From Zonotrichia leucophrys gambelii (Eukaryota; Chordata; Aves; Passeriformes; Passerellidae), in NCBI RefSeq assembly GCF_028769735.1, contig NC_088175.1:6634001-6698000 (forward strand): DNA of 64,000 nucleotides. Direction: 5' to 3'. Positions 24,771 to 37,470 of this stretch are shown here, piece after piece (positions within the stretch are counted from its first letter, which is position 1; every line of letters begins with the position of its first letter). Made by a program: the position numbers and the translations under genes. The notes beneath the pieces were generated by a model that did no database searches, was not told where the DNA came from, and worked only from the letters and a program-made list of their open reading frames with translations.

Positions 24771-26234
24771 CCCAAACAAAACCAGACTTTATTTAAGGCA
24801 ATTACTTGCAAAGCTTGATTTCTTTGTATGAATCTAAGAAGAAGCAGATTCTATATCTCAATATTCCTTTCACACATGACTCGGAATAGTATTTGGAGTT
24901 TTTTTGGAGCATAACCAAAGTTCCTTGCTTTCACCACAAGACCAGTTTCACTCCTCAGTGCAGCTTCTCTCTGCCTTTACACAGGCAATAATTTTTCTTA
25001 GCTGCCCTACTTGCTACAGAAATGTCTCAGGGGGTCTTTCCACACCAACCCCAGCCCATGTGGCAAAACCAAAAAAAACAGGTGAGATTTCCATAGGTTT
25101 GAAGACCTCTGACTTTTTTCCCAACAAAGTTAACAGCCTGTATTTGGAATTATTTCTTGCTGGCAAAAGACCCTACTTTTTCTGAAACAAGGCTTCTATT
25201 TTTTCCTCTCTATGCAGCAATACCAAAGTATACTCACAGGCAATTTGTGAACATCGTGTTCAAGGGCTTTTAAGTGCACCAGTGTGTCTGCTAGGTGCAA
25301 TCAGCATTCCAACACAGATCTGCAGAAAATACCCTTTCCATTAACCTTTTAAATGTGACAGTCATTCGTGCAAATTGAAATCCATAATTTCAGATTGTGA
25401 TGGGAGTTTTTGTAACTGAGACAAAAGTTTTTTTTACTCTGGCTCTACTTATACCTGACAATGTGCCCTTTTAATTCCCCTCTGGAAACCAGGTATATCT
25501 ACAGCTACCTTGACCTTATTAATTCCTCTAATCTTCTGTAGTTTACACCAATCTGGTGCTGCTATTTTTCTTAGCTTGCACTTAGATGATCTCCAGTCTC
25601 ATATATGACTCAAGGAACTTTCCTCCGTGGCCCTTCCCTCCTCATTCCTGCCAACAGGAGAGATGGTTTTGGAGGGGCCAGTTCCTCATGCTGTTAACTC
25701 TTGGCACCATCACAGTGCAAACATCATTGTGGATAAGCTGGCAAGATTTTTTTTCTATTTTCTACCCCATTTCAAATGTGAAGAGATCCAGGGAAGAGAG
25801 ACAGGTTTGTCTTACAAAATGTATTTTCTCTAGAAAAAAAAAAAAAACTCATGTGGTTTACATGATTCAATTTAGTGGCATAATTTTACTGATTGGCAGG
25901 GATGGCAACCTCAAAGGTGAGTTTGTCACTCCTGTCTTAGCCGGTAAAGATAATAATGCTGCAGAATCTTAGTAATTGAATTAGAAATTATACAGAACTG
26001 ACTGACCTTTGATAAGAACCTAAATAACATTGTTTGGAGTGAAAATGGCCAATGAGAAGTACATTCTTTGCTTGACCTGAAATTGCAGTTATGGGTGTCC
26101 TGATGGAAGTCAAATACACTCAACATGTCTGTCTAAGAGGCTGAAGAAATTGAGACTTGAAACTGCAGGTCAGTCCTGAATCCACACAGATGGAGGGCTT
26201 GGGGAACTGTATGACATTTTTAGTGGCACTGCTC
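24771..26234. other. Unassigned noncoding sequence
   Basis: Unique sequence ending at the LTR at 26235. A 14-base A run lies at 25834-25847. The plus-strand 128-codon frame at 25586-25972 shows no family signature and spans the A run. Confidence 0.45.
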
Positions 26235-26596
26235 TGTGGTGTCATGAGGTCCCCAGGACAAGGTGAGAGATGAGAATTTGACTCCATGTTCTCAGAAGTC
26301 TGATTTATTATTTTATGATCTTATATTAAAAGAATGCTATACTTAAACTATACTAAAGAAAAAGAAAGGATAAATCAGAAGGCTAGACAAGAATGATAAT
26401 AAAAAACCATAACTGACCAGAGTCCTGACACAGCTGGACTGGGATTGGTCATTAAATTAAAAACAATTCACATGCTGCGTAAACAATTCTCCAAATCACA
26501 TTCCAAAGCAGCAAAACAGGGAGAAGCTGAAGCTTCCTATCTTCCCAGAAGAAGAAATCCTGGTGAAGGGATTTTTCATAAAATATCATCGTGACA
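26235..26596 (-). mobile_element. Solo LTR, passerine ERVK-like family (copy 1)
   Basis: Oldest-looking of three related LTRs in the window. Shared blocks on the plus strand: GAGAATTTGACTCCATG, TCAGAAGTCTGATTTATTAT, AAACTATACTAAAG, AGGATAAATCAGAAGGCTAG, GACTGGGATTGGTCATTAA, and a terminus GGATTTTTCATAAAATATC ending GTGACA. The minus strand is the transcribed one: an AATAAA polyadenylation signal sits at 26304-26309 (complement). The flanks CTGCTC and GTACTC match at four of six positions, consistent with a decayed target-site duplication. No internal proviral sequence adjoins it, so it is a solo LTR. The family name (TguLTR5-like, ERVK) is from memory. Confidence 0.87.
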
Positions 26597-29339
26597 GTAC
26601 TCAGGTCAGAAAAGGAATTAGGAAGGACAGAGAAGATTGGCAGAATAAACACAAGCTCTTCAGAAGTAGAGCAGACTATGGAAATCCTGACCACACCAGA
26701 ACTTGTAAGAACAAGCCATAATTGAGCCACTAAAATGAGTCACAGCCCTACTTAGCACTTCTGCTGTGAAGGGACATGAAGTCTCTTTTCCCATGCTGGA
26801 TCTTCCTGATGAGCTCTGGCAGAACAGAATGACCCAGAGGAAAAGTAAAAAGTTGCTTTCAAAGCAGGAGAAAGCATCTGACGAGTTGGAGCCCTGCTTT
26901 CCAGGGGACACAATGCACTACTGAGTTTCTGCAAAGTCTGGCTGGGTCTTGCATGTTGGGTCAGATGGTGGAGTGTCTCCAGCAGAGACCCAATTACACA
27001 GAGAAACTTTTAAAGATTAATTCCTTTCTATAAGCAGCCCTCATTGTAAGTTCATGATCCTCACCCAAAGAAATGTGATTTCTTTCTCAGAAAAAAGACA
27101 ATTTTACCTTGAACAAATGACCTGGGATGAGGAGAATTTCTAATGACCCTCATGTGAATTTCCTTTCCCCAAATGAAGTTGAGCCATCAGAATTGACTAC
27201 ACTAAACTAGTGGTGAAGTCTTGATTCTCATGTGGAACAACTGCTGTTTCCAAATCGTGTCACTCTTGGGTTAAGAAGGGAAAAAGATCTCACTGGAGTA
27301 CACAGTAATGGAGTACTTTAAGGGCTGAAAAGAAGCCTGAAGTTCTGCATCTGAATTTCATCTCATTCACATTAAGGATTAGGGCTAGTCCTTTGTGGTT
27401 TGGAGGGAATGGAAAGCCTGAGGGTGGTGAGAGCTTTGGACAGCAATGGCTTAGTTCTTCAGAAAAAATAAAAAATTCTCTGCCCAGAAGGAATTGTTAC
27501 ATTGATAGGCTATGAAATGGGCAGTGATTAACTTTCTGAAACTTGTTTGATGTTTCTTGACTAGCGTTATTTTGGGATAGTAATGTGTAAAAATCCTTTA
27601 ACACAGATGCTGCTGCTTAGCTGAAATTCACTGATTGTATTTGTTACACTATTTTACTTGGGATGTGTTGTTCACAGTAACAATATTTAAACCTCTATCA
27701 GGATATTGAGCCATACAGTGATACAGTGAGTTGAGTAATTCCTACTAAAGCTAATGGGTGGGTACTGCTGCTTCTGAGATTGGCAAAGATATGAACCAGT
27801 TAACAATTAACAGGAATTTTCTGTAGAATCTGAATGTTGTTATAGAAATGCTCTTGTGCTGAGCACATCACAAGCTGTCACAAGTAACACAGAAAATACA
27901 AATTCACGATGAAGGGCTACATTGAATAAGGGGTATGTGCAAGGAGTTAAATGAGAAACACCCAAAGACTGATGAAAGACAAGTTGTCAAGGGAACATCA
28001 AGGAATATGATCCTTAAAAAAGGCTTGTGGTGATAATGGTGAGCAGATAAGGGACATTCTTGTATTTGAAATCTCATTCATTTAGGAAAAAGGTATACAT
28101 TAACTGAATGGAATTGAGGATGACTGCCAAACCACATATGGATTCACTGTAACTCTGAGAAGTTTAATATCTCTATGATGGATAAATAATCCCGGTTCCT
28201 AGTGATGTGAAGGCAGATTCATGTGGCCCTTAGTTGCATCACAGTCTTTTTGGATAAATAACCAAAACTATCCCAATCAACCTTGATGTGGACAATTCAA
28301 CCTTACTTATTAGATTAATGGGTGAGGTCTCAAGAAATGCATATAGAGAGAGAAAAACTCAGGTTGTTGTCATAACCTCAGTATTCTCAGGAGTGCGTGT
28401 CCTTCAGTGGCAGGTGTGAATTGGAAAAGGCTCAGACTTAGAGAACGGTCACATCTAAATAAACACATAAGATCAACTTTTAAACATGCTCCTGAAGCAT
28501 TCTATTATTTGTGGATAGACTAACATGGTCCTAGGTAGTTTCCTGAATCCAGTTGAGGTGGCTGATGCCTATTTTGTGTCTTATGAATCAACTTGATCCC
28601 AGGGGCTCTGTATTTCAGCTTTCCCTGAAAGCTCCTTATCTGCAAACACATTCCAAAGGACAATTCAAAATTTGATTCTTACATTACAACCCTTATTCTT
28701 TCTCTGACAGAATTAATGCACTGGATATGAAAAATTTAACTGCCACCCCACTTGGCCCTTTCAATCTCTGCTCCTGTTCCAGATTCATGACTTAGCCCTG
28801 CATGGAGAGCAAAATTCTTGTTTCAATTAAGGGCCTGAAGATTTATGAAATCTGTTTTGAAATAGAAATTCCACCATTCCAAAATTTTCCAAAAAAGATA
28901 TGTGAAGGCATTTTCTTTTGAGTTGATCATAAATGCTTTACTGAAGTTGCTTTTTTAAAAAAAAATTATTAACATTGTATAATCACATAAAGCAACAGTA
29001 TCATGCAAGGTAAAATCAAAAATAAACATTTATACATTTTTCTTATGCTCTTCAAATACCTTTTGTTGTCTTACCTAAACCACACCAAGAGAACGCATTT
29101 TTTCCCAAAATAATGTCTTATCAAGTATGATAGATTAAGCAGATCTAGGTAGAAACATTTCCAAGCTCATTCTGATTCTGTGAATTATCACAGAAACTCG
29201 TGACAGGATTAAAAATAAGAACATTAAATGCTTTAAAATCTGCAACAATAGAATAAATGCCGGAATAGTCTTTCATTTAATCTAATAATATCAAATACGC
29301 CACATTTGTATTTAAAATCAGACAGCAGGAGCTATTTAA
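26597..29339. other. Unassigned noncoding sequence
   Basis: Unique AT-rich sequence. I recognise no gene, RNA or named repeat. Confidence 0.45.
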
Positions 29340-29720
29340 AAGATCTTCTTTCACAGCTGTGCTCCCTTGCAGTGGGTACCCTTCCTTTGGCAGCATCCCT
29401 GGCTCTGGTGAGCGGCAGAGATGCTCCCATCACGGGCATGGCCCGGCTCCAAGCGCTGCTCTCACCAGATGATGGCAGTGTCACATCCCTTAATGAAAAC
29501 CCAGCAGCTGTCACCTTGGGAGGGAACCAGATTGGCCGCCCACACGTGCAGCAGCCAGAGGGATCCTGTTTGGCCTGAGCTTTGTGTGTACCAGAGGGAA
29601 AAACTAATCAGAAACAAGGGAAGGGAAGAGCCTGCTTCGCGAGGCGTCATTTATTTGTGGACTTTGCCTGTTCTGTTTGAACATCAGCTGCTATCGTTTT
29701 GGTGGAAGCGGGGGCACTGA
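29340..29720. other. CpG-richer patch, possible regulatory element
   Basis: In an otherwise CpG-poor window this roughly 380-base stretch has about ten CpG dinucleotides, a CACGTG E-box at 29543-29548, a nearby reverse CCAAT (ATTGG at 29531-29535) and a TCGCGA palindrome at 29637-29642. A 90-codon open frame covers part of it but has no ATG start and no recognised domain. It is too short and too weak for a classical CpG island. It could be a small distal promoter or enhancer, an unannotated exon, or a GC-rich repeat I do not know. Confidence 0.3.
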
Positions 29721-32700
29721 GATAATCTACATATTTATGTGCAAAACCAACATGGAAATGCAGTCATCTTGGTCCCGGTGCAGTGAAAGACTGTAACATC
29801 TGCATATCAATAGCCACAGATTTGATTCAGTTCTCAGTAGTGTCATTCCAGAGAAACTCAAGGCAGGAAAGGAGGGAGTTTTCATGACTCTTTTTGCTAT
29901 GGCACTGGTTTGGGTTTTATCATATTCTCAATCAAGGAGCCAAATTCAGCAGAGCAGAGGAGGATGGGGTATGCTCTGCCCCATATCCACCTGGATCAGA
30001 AAACCTTCCTATGCTCTGAATGAGGGATAAGAAACTCACCTTTGCCTCTGCTGAAGGAGAAAACAGCTTTAGTTGTACCTCCATGGGAATTTAAAGGCAG
30101 CTGCTGCAGTCTGTTAGCTAGGTTAGCCTTCTCCAGAGACTGTGCTGAGCCTGTCCGGATCCCTGGGGAATGGGAGGAATGAGATCAATGAGTGCAATAG
30201 CTGCTTGCTGCAAACTCTGTGTGCTGGCCCTTGAAATCTCCTCATACCTGATCCCTTTAATTGCCTGGGCTCCTGAAGAACATGGACATTAATGAATATC
30301 CCTGTCCTCAACTTTATCAGAATTACTTTGACATTCATTTTGAAAGAAACCCAGTATTTAAAAGTTATACATCCTGTGGTTTTATAAGCATCAGCTACTG
30401 GTAACTGTCAGAGACATAGTTTGGAAAAGGACCAGATGCTCAAGGGGAGTTCTTTATTCCTTCATCTTTCTTCAGCAAATCCACAAGTGTACCAGGAAAC
30501 TAGCATGGGCTGACAAAGGCATTGTGGGCTTGCATGATGCTGTAAAACATCTGCTTCCAGGCTGTCAGCAAAATGCTGACTATGAATGCACAGGAAAGAA
30601 AACAAGTGCCACAGGTGCTGCAATGCTCAGATGCATGAGAAATATTTTAATGGATAGGAAGTATGATCAAAAATGGTTGATCAACAGACCTGAGAGCTTT
30701 TGTCATCACTCTTATACTTCCCTTGCAGGAATATTTTAAAAAATATACTGAGCCAAATATTAAGCTTTTACAAAATTATCATGCCCATTTACTTAGTCAG
30801 ATGTTCAAAGGATTCACCACCCCCCACCCTCCCCAAGTCTTATTAATATTTCCTTCAGTCCTCAAATTACAGGAAATTATCTGATGCAAGCCAATGTATG
30901 CATGAGAAATTCATCCTGCAGCAGAGGCGACATTTGTGTTAGAAATTTATTACAGCATTAATAACTATTAATCATTGGCAGTAACTATGTTTCACCTAAC
31001 AGGGTGAGTTTAAAATTCAATGCACCTTCCACAGGATCGTGATAACTCATGTTGATGAGAAAAGCAACAAAATGGGTGGAAGAGGGAGCTCCCAGCCAAA
31101 TCAATAACATAATCCTTTCACATCTTTGCATTTCAGTCTAAAGTAAAGAACTGCATAAAGCCCCTTGGAAGCTGAACCAAACAAATGGCGCTTTTTAAAT
31201 GGGAAAAATAGTTCAGAGGAATTAAGTCTTTTGGTTTGCAGAGTTCTTTGTTTCTCACTGGGACAAGTCATAAGGCATCCCCTCCTTCTGTGTACATGAA
31301 TTTGTCAAGATAATTCATAGTACAGCCATATGTGGTTCTTGTTTGTGTAGTTTTGGATGTTTTTAAAGTCTTAAAATAACCAGATTTCTATGAAAGATCT
31401 TTTTTTATTGAGACTGTATTCATAAAGACATGTATCAGCCACAGACACGATGTACCTATATCAAAGATAAGCAAACATTATCCTCACCACACTTCATTTC
31501 CAACTCCTTTAAACAGGATTGTGTGATGAGATTTTAACTTCGGATAAATCTGATTTTTTTGAACTTCCTTTTTATCTGACAGGAAACACTTCATGGATGC
31601 GTTACTTGACTTTCAAAGTTCTGCATCACATGGCAGGTGCACATTACAAATCTTATTGAGAGGTAGAACCTAAAAATACTTATTTAAGGAATTTTTTTTT
31701 CTTTCTTACTGAACAGAGGAATTCTGGTAAAGTTTTGCTATATTTGAACTTAATAAAAAAGGGATCCAGAGTTTTAACTCCCAGTTCCACAAGCTCTACA
31801 TTGTTATGAAAGCTGTTATAGATTTCACTTTTTAAAATCTTCTAAATTGTCTGCTATTTCTGTAAGAGTACAGAGGGAAGCAGCTCACTGGTGTTCATTT
31901 CCAGGCAGATCACAGCAGCAAAACAATAGATACACATCCCTGGTTATCTTGCACAAAACCCCCTGGTTTTCACTGGTTGATCTGGAGGTAGAATGTCTGA
32001 CTGAAATACCTATCTCCATATGAGACAGCACTGAGTGGCAGCAGGCAGATGTGTTTACAGGAATAGCCATGCATCTTCTCTGGAGAGCAAGCCCTGAGCT
32101 CCAGCTGCCAGAAATGTTGGAGCTCAGGGAGGAATTTGAGGCAGATGGGACCTGCTGTTGGTTAGTGTCTCCTCATGCCACAGCACACCATCTTGCAACC
32201 ACCTTTACAGCAAACAAATGTAACAGAAAGATAACTTTGTTTAGGTGAGGTGTTTGTGAATAAAGCTCTTCTGAGCAATTAAAACCCTGGGACCTTGCAA
32301 GTGTCCCTAATGATGAAGAATAAAGGAGTAACTGTTTTTATAGTTCATTTTTTAAGAGAAACATTTTATAGGCTTTTCCATTAGATGTTGGAAGGTCACT
32401 AATATGCACTGTTGAACTTCTTATTGAAATAATTTGTACACATTAGAGACACCGGTCTTGTAGCAGCTGTCTTGAGAGGCCTTCTATAAAATAGTGCAAG
32501 GTGTGAGGAACCCTCTTTTCCTGCAGAGGCTGTCTCAATTGCTGCAATCCCAACTGTTGTAATTTCATTTGCCATTGTACATCAGGATGTGCTGTGACTC
32601 CGAGGCATTCCTTACTGCCCAATTCTCATTTTCCTTTCTTGTATCTCAAGTGTAAGCAGTAAGCCAGGACCATTTGGATGCTAGGTGCATTATACTGACT

Positions 32701-32879
32701 TAGAAGGAGGAAAGGGGAATTGATATAAAAGCTAACTTGCTGCTGTTAGAGGTCTGAAATCCATCAATGCTTTGCTTGCTTATCCAGGAAGGAAAGGCAG
32801 GAGTGCAGATCCTGCTGCAGACATAAGTATGGTGGAAGACTGAAGGAGAAGACTTCTTTGCTGTTGCTTCTCTGCACGG
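29721..32879. other. Unassigned noncoding sequence
   Basis: Unique sequence. The parts at 29730-29860 and 30900-31040 are repeat-free and look like possible conserved noncoding DNA (for example GCATTAATAACTATTAATC near 30955), but nothing is diagnostic. No gene seen. Confidence 0.4.
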
Positions 32880-33815
32880 TGATGAATGGTGTTGCATCTA
32901 GTTGGTGGCCAGTCACTAGTGGGGTCCTCCAGGGATCAGTGTTGAGCCAAGTCCTGTTGAAAATCTTTATTGATGATCTGGATGTAGGGATCCAAGTTTA
33001 GAGAGGACCCCAAGTTGAGGTGGAATGTTGATCTGCTGAGGGGAGGAAGGCTCTGCAGAGAGATCTGGACAGGCTGGATTGATGGGCCAAAGCCAATGGT
33101 GGGAGGGTCAACAAGGCCAAGCTCTGGGTCCTGCCCTTGGATCACAACAACTCCTGCAGCACTACAGGCTGGGGAGAGTGGCTGGAAAGCTGCCCAGCAG
33201 AAAAGGACCTGGGACACTGGGTGAACATGAGCCAGTGTGAGCCCAGGTGTCCAAGAAGGCCAAAGCCATCCTGGCCTGTGTCAGAGGGAGCATGGCCAGC
33301 AGGACCAGGCAATGATCATCCTCCTGTACTTGATTCTGATGAGGCCCCACCTTGAGCGCTGGGCCCAGTTCTGGGCCCTCCAATTTAGGAAGGACATGGA
33401 GCGGCTGGAGTGTGCCCAGAGAAGGCCAAGGGAGCTGAGGAAGGGTCTGGAGCACAAGGGAGCTGGGGGTGTTTAGCCTGGAGAAGGGAGGCTCAGGGTA
33501 GACGTTATTGCTCTCTACAACTCTCTGAGAGCGTAGTCAGGTGAGGATTGGTCTCTTCTCCCAGGCAACCAGAAATAGGACAGGAGGACACAGTCTTAAT
33601 CTGCTCCAGGGGAGGTTTAAGTTGGACATTAGGAAATAGTTCTTCACAGAAAAAAATGATTGGGCATTGGAATGGGCTGCCCAGGGTGGTGTTTAAGAAA
33701 ACACTGGATGTGGCACTTAGTGCCATGTTCTGGTTGAAAGGTGGTGTTTGGTGATAGGCTGGACTTGATGGTCTCAAATGTCTTTCCCAACCTAATGGCT
33801 TCTGTTCTTTGGTGA
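32880..33815 (+). mobile_element. CR1 LINE, partial ORF2 plus 3' UTR
   Basis: The longest uninterrupted CR1 copy here. It starts in the reverse-transcriptase domain: 32918-32988 translates as [10 protein letters not shown] then [13 protein letters not shown], matching the SGVPQGSVLGP..F.IFINDLD block. The FADD catalytic block appears deleted, since sequence jumps near 33000 to GAGGACCCCAAGTTGAGGTG. It continues through GATCTGGACAGGCTGGATTG, CTGGAAAGCTGCCCAGCAGA, GGCCAGCAGGACCAGGCAAT, CATGGAGCGGCTGGAGTGTG, GGAAGGGTCTGGAGCACAAG, GTTGGACATTAGGAAATAG and GGCTGCCCAGGGTGG to the 3' end GACTTGATGGTCTCAAATG with CTTTCCCAACCTAATGGCTT. Stops and frameshifts make it non-autonomous. Confidence 0.96.
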
Positions 33816-36800
33816 TTAGTGTACACTTCATGATTGGCCAGCCTTTAGTCACAGTCATGTCTTCTGAGCAGTGGATGTGAGCAGAACTTCAGTAATTTCA
33901 CTTGATGCAGCCCCCTTCCCTCAGGTTGAAAAAACTCTTTTTTCCATGTTCTTACTCTGCACTTCAGGGAGATTGTGCAGTTTCACTGCCGGGAGCCAAA
34001 GTCCTACCACAATGCTGAGAAGCTTTCAGCACCTTGTTTCTCATTCCAGAAAATCAGGCTGGATTTGCTGATGGTTTCATCATGTCATGGTAAATATTTC
34101 ACTACCACTCTTCCTCTCCTTTTCCATGTGATCAGCCTCAGGTTTCATTTGACTAGGCCAGAGCGGCAGCTTTTGCAGAGCCTACTGCAATACAACCTCA
34201 TTGCTACACGGGTTGTGGGGAAATGCATTTCTTTTTGCCCAACATGTCTTAGTATCTCCATAGAAACCATATTAGGCCCCCATCTTCTGTGAGCTCCTCT
34301 CACTCACTTAGGGAATTTCTTCAGATGTCTCCATGTATTTAAAGTTCAATTAAATAGCTAGGAAAATGCAAGGGCTTGGTGAAGAGGACTGGGAACTGTG
34401 GTTTCCAGACAGGACTGGAAGGCATTCAGCAGTCCTTACCAGACCATAGCTAAGCATTTTTTACTGCAAGTTTACACTTCAGTTGCCTCTACAGTTAAGC
34501 CACAAAAAGCCATTACTTCCATCAAAAGACTCATTGCTGAGTACACATTAGTCCAATGCTTGTTACTCTGGAATTAAGCAGGTGTGCAAATGAGTCCTAC
34601 TCAGCATCTGGAAGAAGAAACTATCATCATTTTCTCTCAGTAAGATCAGAGCAGCTCATGCACCAATTGTTTATGTAATCCTTGCTCTTTCTAACTTCAT
34701 CTCTATACTTAGCCCTTACAGCTCCAAATTATGGCTTCACTGCAGTATTGCATTTCATGATGACAGAAGGAATTCCACCCTTGATGCTAAAAAGCAGGAG
34801 CTCTCTTTGATGCGACCTGCACACAAAGCAGAGAATTTCTGGAAATACATTTTCCACATCCTTAGAGGTTTGTCATCACTGCAAACCCACAGAACTGGGA
34901 TATAGACTTTAGCAGAGATGCAAATGGTTTTCAGTCATGTTGCATTTCTTTTGCCCTGTAAAATATACTGATGGCATCTCATCATCACTGGAGAATGGCA
35001 CAGGAGAATAGAGTAAATATCACACAGGTAAACTTCTTTCTTTTCTGTTTTGACCAGAAAGTTTGAAATTCAAATGAGAACCAGAAAGCACCTCCCAAAG
35101 AGCTGTTTGAACACAAAAACATGGAGAAGTAACATGCACTTCTAGTGTTCATGCCTTAGGACAGACACTAGGCTGGAAAGCAGAAACTGTGAATCTTCCC
35201 CAAGGACACATTTTCCAGTGACCTTTCAAAAGAAACATGCTGTTTTTTCAGAAATGTTCTTCATCTTGGTTTGACTCAGCAGGTAACTAAACACTGCCCT
35301 CTTCCCCATGCTTATATCATCATTTTGTTCACTTCAGTGCTTTCAGACTGAGCTCAACATGGTATCCAAGCTGAGGAAAGATGCAGAAGAGCAAAGACTG
35401 CTCTTGTAAATCTTCACACGGCTTCTGTTTGCCCCCAAAAGAGCCTGCAAGGGAGGTCCATGTGCATTACTTAGCATTTAGGCTTTTTTTTCTAAGAGCA
35501 TTCCCATATTATTAGCAACAAGATATATTCCCCTGTATAGCTTCTTATCAACAGTGTAACTCTGTCAGAAATCTGCTGGCTTGCAAAAGTCCACAATAAC
35601 AACTTCAACAAAAGCTGGCAGCTCTGACAGCCAGTCTGTCTCCCTCCGTTCTCCCACACACCTGTATACATCTATATAGACACATAGAGCAGGAGGGAGA
35701 GAAAATAAAATATGTCTTAAAGTTTTTGCTCATATCTCCCTGACATTGGACAAATATCTATTCCCTTACAGTCTTTTACGTATTACGTTCTCAGCAAGCT
35801 TATAGAGCAATTCTAGAGAAAAATGAAATATTGAAGGTCTAATCCTTTATTTAAAAAGCCACCAGATATGAATGGTTGGCTCTGACAATTTATTACCAGT
35901 TCTGGGAGGGTTGGGAAAATAAATGTTTCATATCTCTTTGCAAGTGACAGATGAAAGGAGGAAAATACTCATCAGCTCTGGAGAGCAACAGCGTTTTACT
36001 TTATGAAAGAAAATTTTTAAAGTATCAGGAATTCAGGTATTTTCCTCCTTAATGTTCACTGCTGATACTTTTCTAGAACTTTTTATCTATTCTTTCACAT
36101 CAACAGTGGAGCATTAAGATCTTATATTAACCATTACATTAAAAGAGCAGCATAATTACAGGTTTGTAGTTTCAGGTCAAGAGACATTTTTCTGAAGGCA
36201 TATAACACCTCCTGTGTTTTCTGCTTACCCAGGTTGTGAACATTTTTTAGGCCTTGAGCTATTCCTTAGCCTGTTTTCCAGAACAGCTAGCTAAGTGGTA
36301 GCACCTTCTCTCTCTTTGTATTTCTACTACTTTATCAGATATTTCCCCTCATTATATCCACTGTTTTCCTCTCTCCCCTCTCCTTTTTTCAAGCAAAACT
36401 GTTACTCACACGCAGAGAAACAAATAACAAAATACTGTACTTTGCATCTGGGGGACAATGTTCTGGCTGAGCCCATGAAAAGGCATAAAAGACCCCCAAA
36501 GGAGTAAATTACACTTCTGAACGACGGTATGATGAACTGCCTCTGCTGTGTCCAGGACCAGACGTGTGGCCATGTCCTTCACATTAGAACCAGACTAGGA
36601 GAAATAACTAGCTGGTAGGGGGTATTTGGAGAAATTATTGCTGAGTGCCTGTTCTGTAAAGCTGTTCCACAATTCCTTGCCGCAGATGGGCCTCTGAAGA
36701 ATGGTTGAGAAAAGCCATAATTTCAGTGCCAATCAACTGGCCTGTTTGCACAGATCTGAGTGGCTCAACTTTCAACAGGCAAGGCAGAAGGTCCCCTCAC

Positions 36801-37086
36801 AGCAGCTACAGGGCAGGTCTGAACACAAATAACATATTGCTTCCCATAACAGCTCCTTCATTGTCATGCTAAGGGATGCCTGATTGAGGACCATGTATTG
36901 TGACACCACAAATGACATATTCCAAACATTATTTGGATATCAGTTAAGACTGTGTGATCACTTCCATTTTCTGTGCCTATCTGCTGAAATGCACGTGTAA
37001 AAGACAATGGTTTCTTAAAATCTATTATTCCTCTAGAAACAGGTTTTAATTTTGAGATGACTGTTGGATTTTATGCGATCATTGGT
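33816..37086. other. Unassigned noncoding sequence
   Basis: Unique sequence between the CR1 and LTR copy 2. No gene, RNA or named repeat recognised. Confidence 0.45.
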
Positions 37087-37470
37087 TGTGACAGTGGTCA
37101 CAAGGGTTGCAGGATGAAGAGAGAGGTGAGAATGTTGACCTCAGAAGGCTTGATTTATTATTTTATTGTATATATATACTACATTATAACTATACTAAAA
37201 GAAATAGAAAGGAAAAGTTTTCAGAAGGCTAGCTAAGCTAAGAATAGAAAAGAATGAATAACAAAGATCTGTGTCCAGGCAGAAAGCGAGAGCAGCTCTG
37301 CCGTGAGTGGTCAGTAAATCCAAACATCTACAGGAGACCAATCACGGATCCACCTGTTGCATTCCACAGCAGCAGATAACTATTGTTTACATTTTGTTGC
37401 TGAGGCCACAGCTTCTCAGAAGGGATAAAAATCCTAAAAAAAGGATTTTTATGAAAAGATGTCTGTGACA
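37087..37470 (-). mobile_element. Solo LTR, passerine ERVK-like family (copy 2)
   Basis: A 384-base LTR bounded by TGTGACAGTG at the left and TGTCTGTGACA at the right, so it has TG...CA termini with a short inverted repeat. It is flanked by a perfect 6-base target-site duplication, ATTGGT at 37081-37086 and 37471-37476. The transcribed strand is minus: two AATAAA signals (complements at 37154-37159 and 37162-37167) lie just after a TA-rich TATATATA segment at 37169-37177. It shares long blocks with copy 3, including ATCCACCTGTTGCATTCCAC and TTGTTTACATTTTGTT. Unlike copy 3 it keeps an 11-bp inverted repeat near its 5' end. A 6-base duplication fits ERVK-class integration. Confidence 0.97.
37425..37452. 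repeat. 11-bp inverted repeat inside LTR copy 2
   Basis: Arms ATAAAAATCCT (37425-37435) and AGGATTTTTAT (37442-37452) are exact reverse complements around six A bases. One arm is missing from LTR copy 3. Confidence 0.9.

Noticed and set aside
24596..24811. Minus-strand frame with alternating Phe-Ser repeats
   Set aside because: Produced entirely by the (AAAAAG)n microsatellite.
29306..29578. 90-codon frame over the CpG-richer patch
   Set aside because: Not called as a gene: no ATG start and no recognised domain. The patch itself is kept as a finding.
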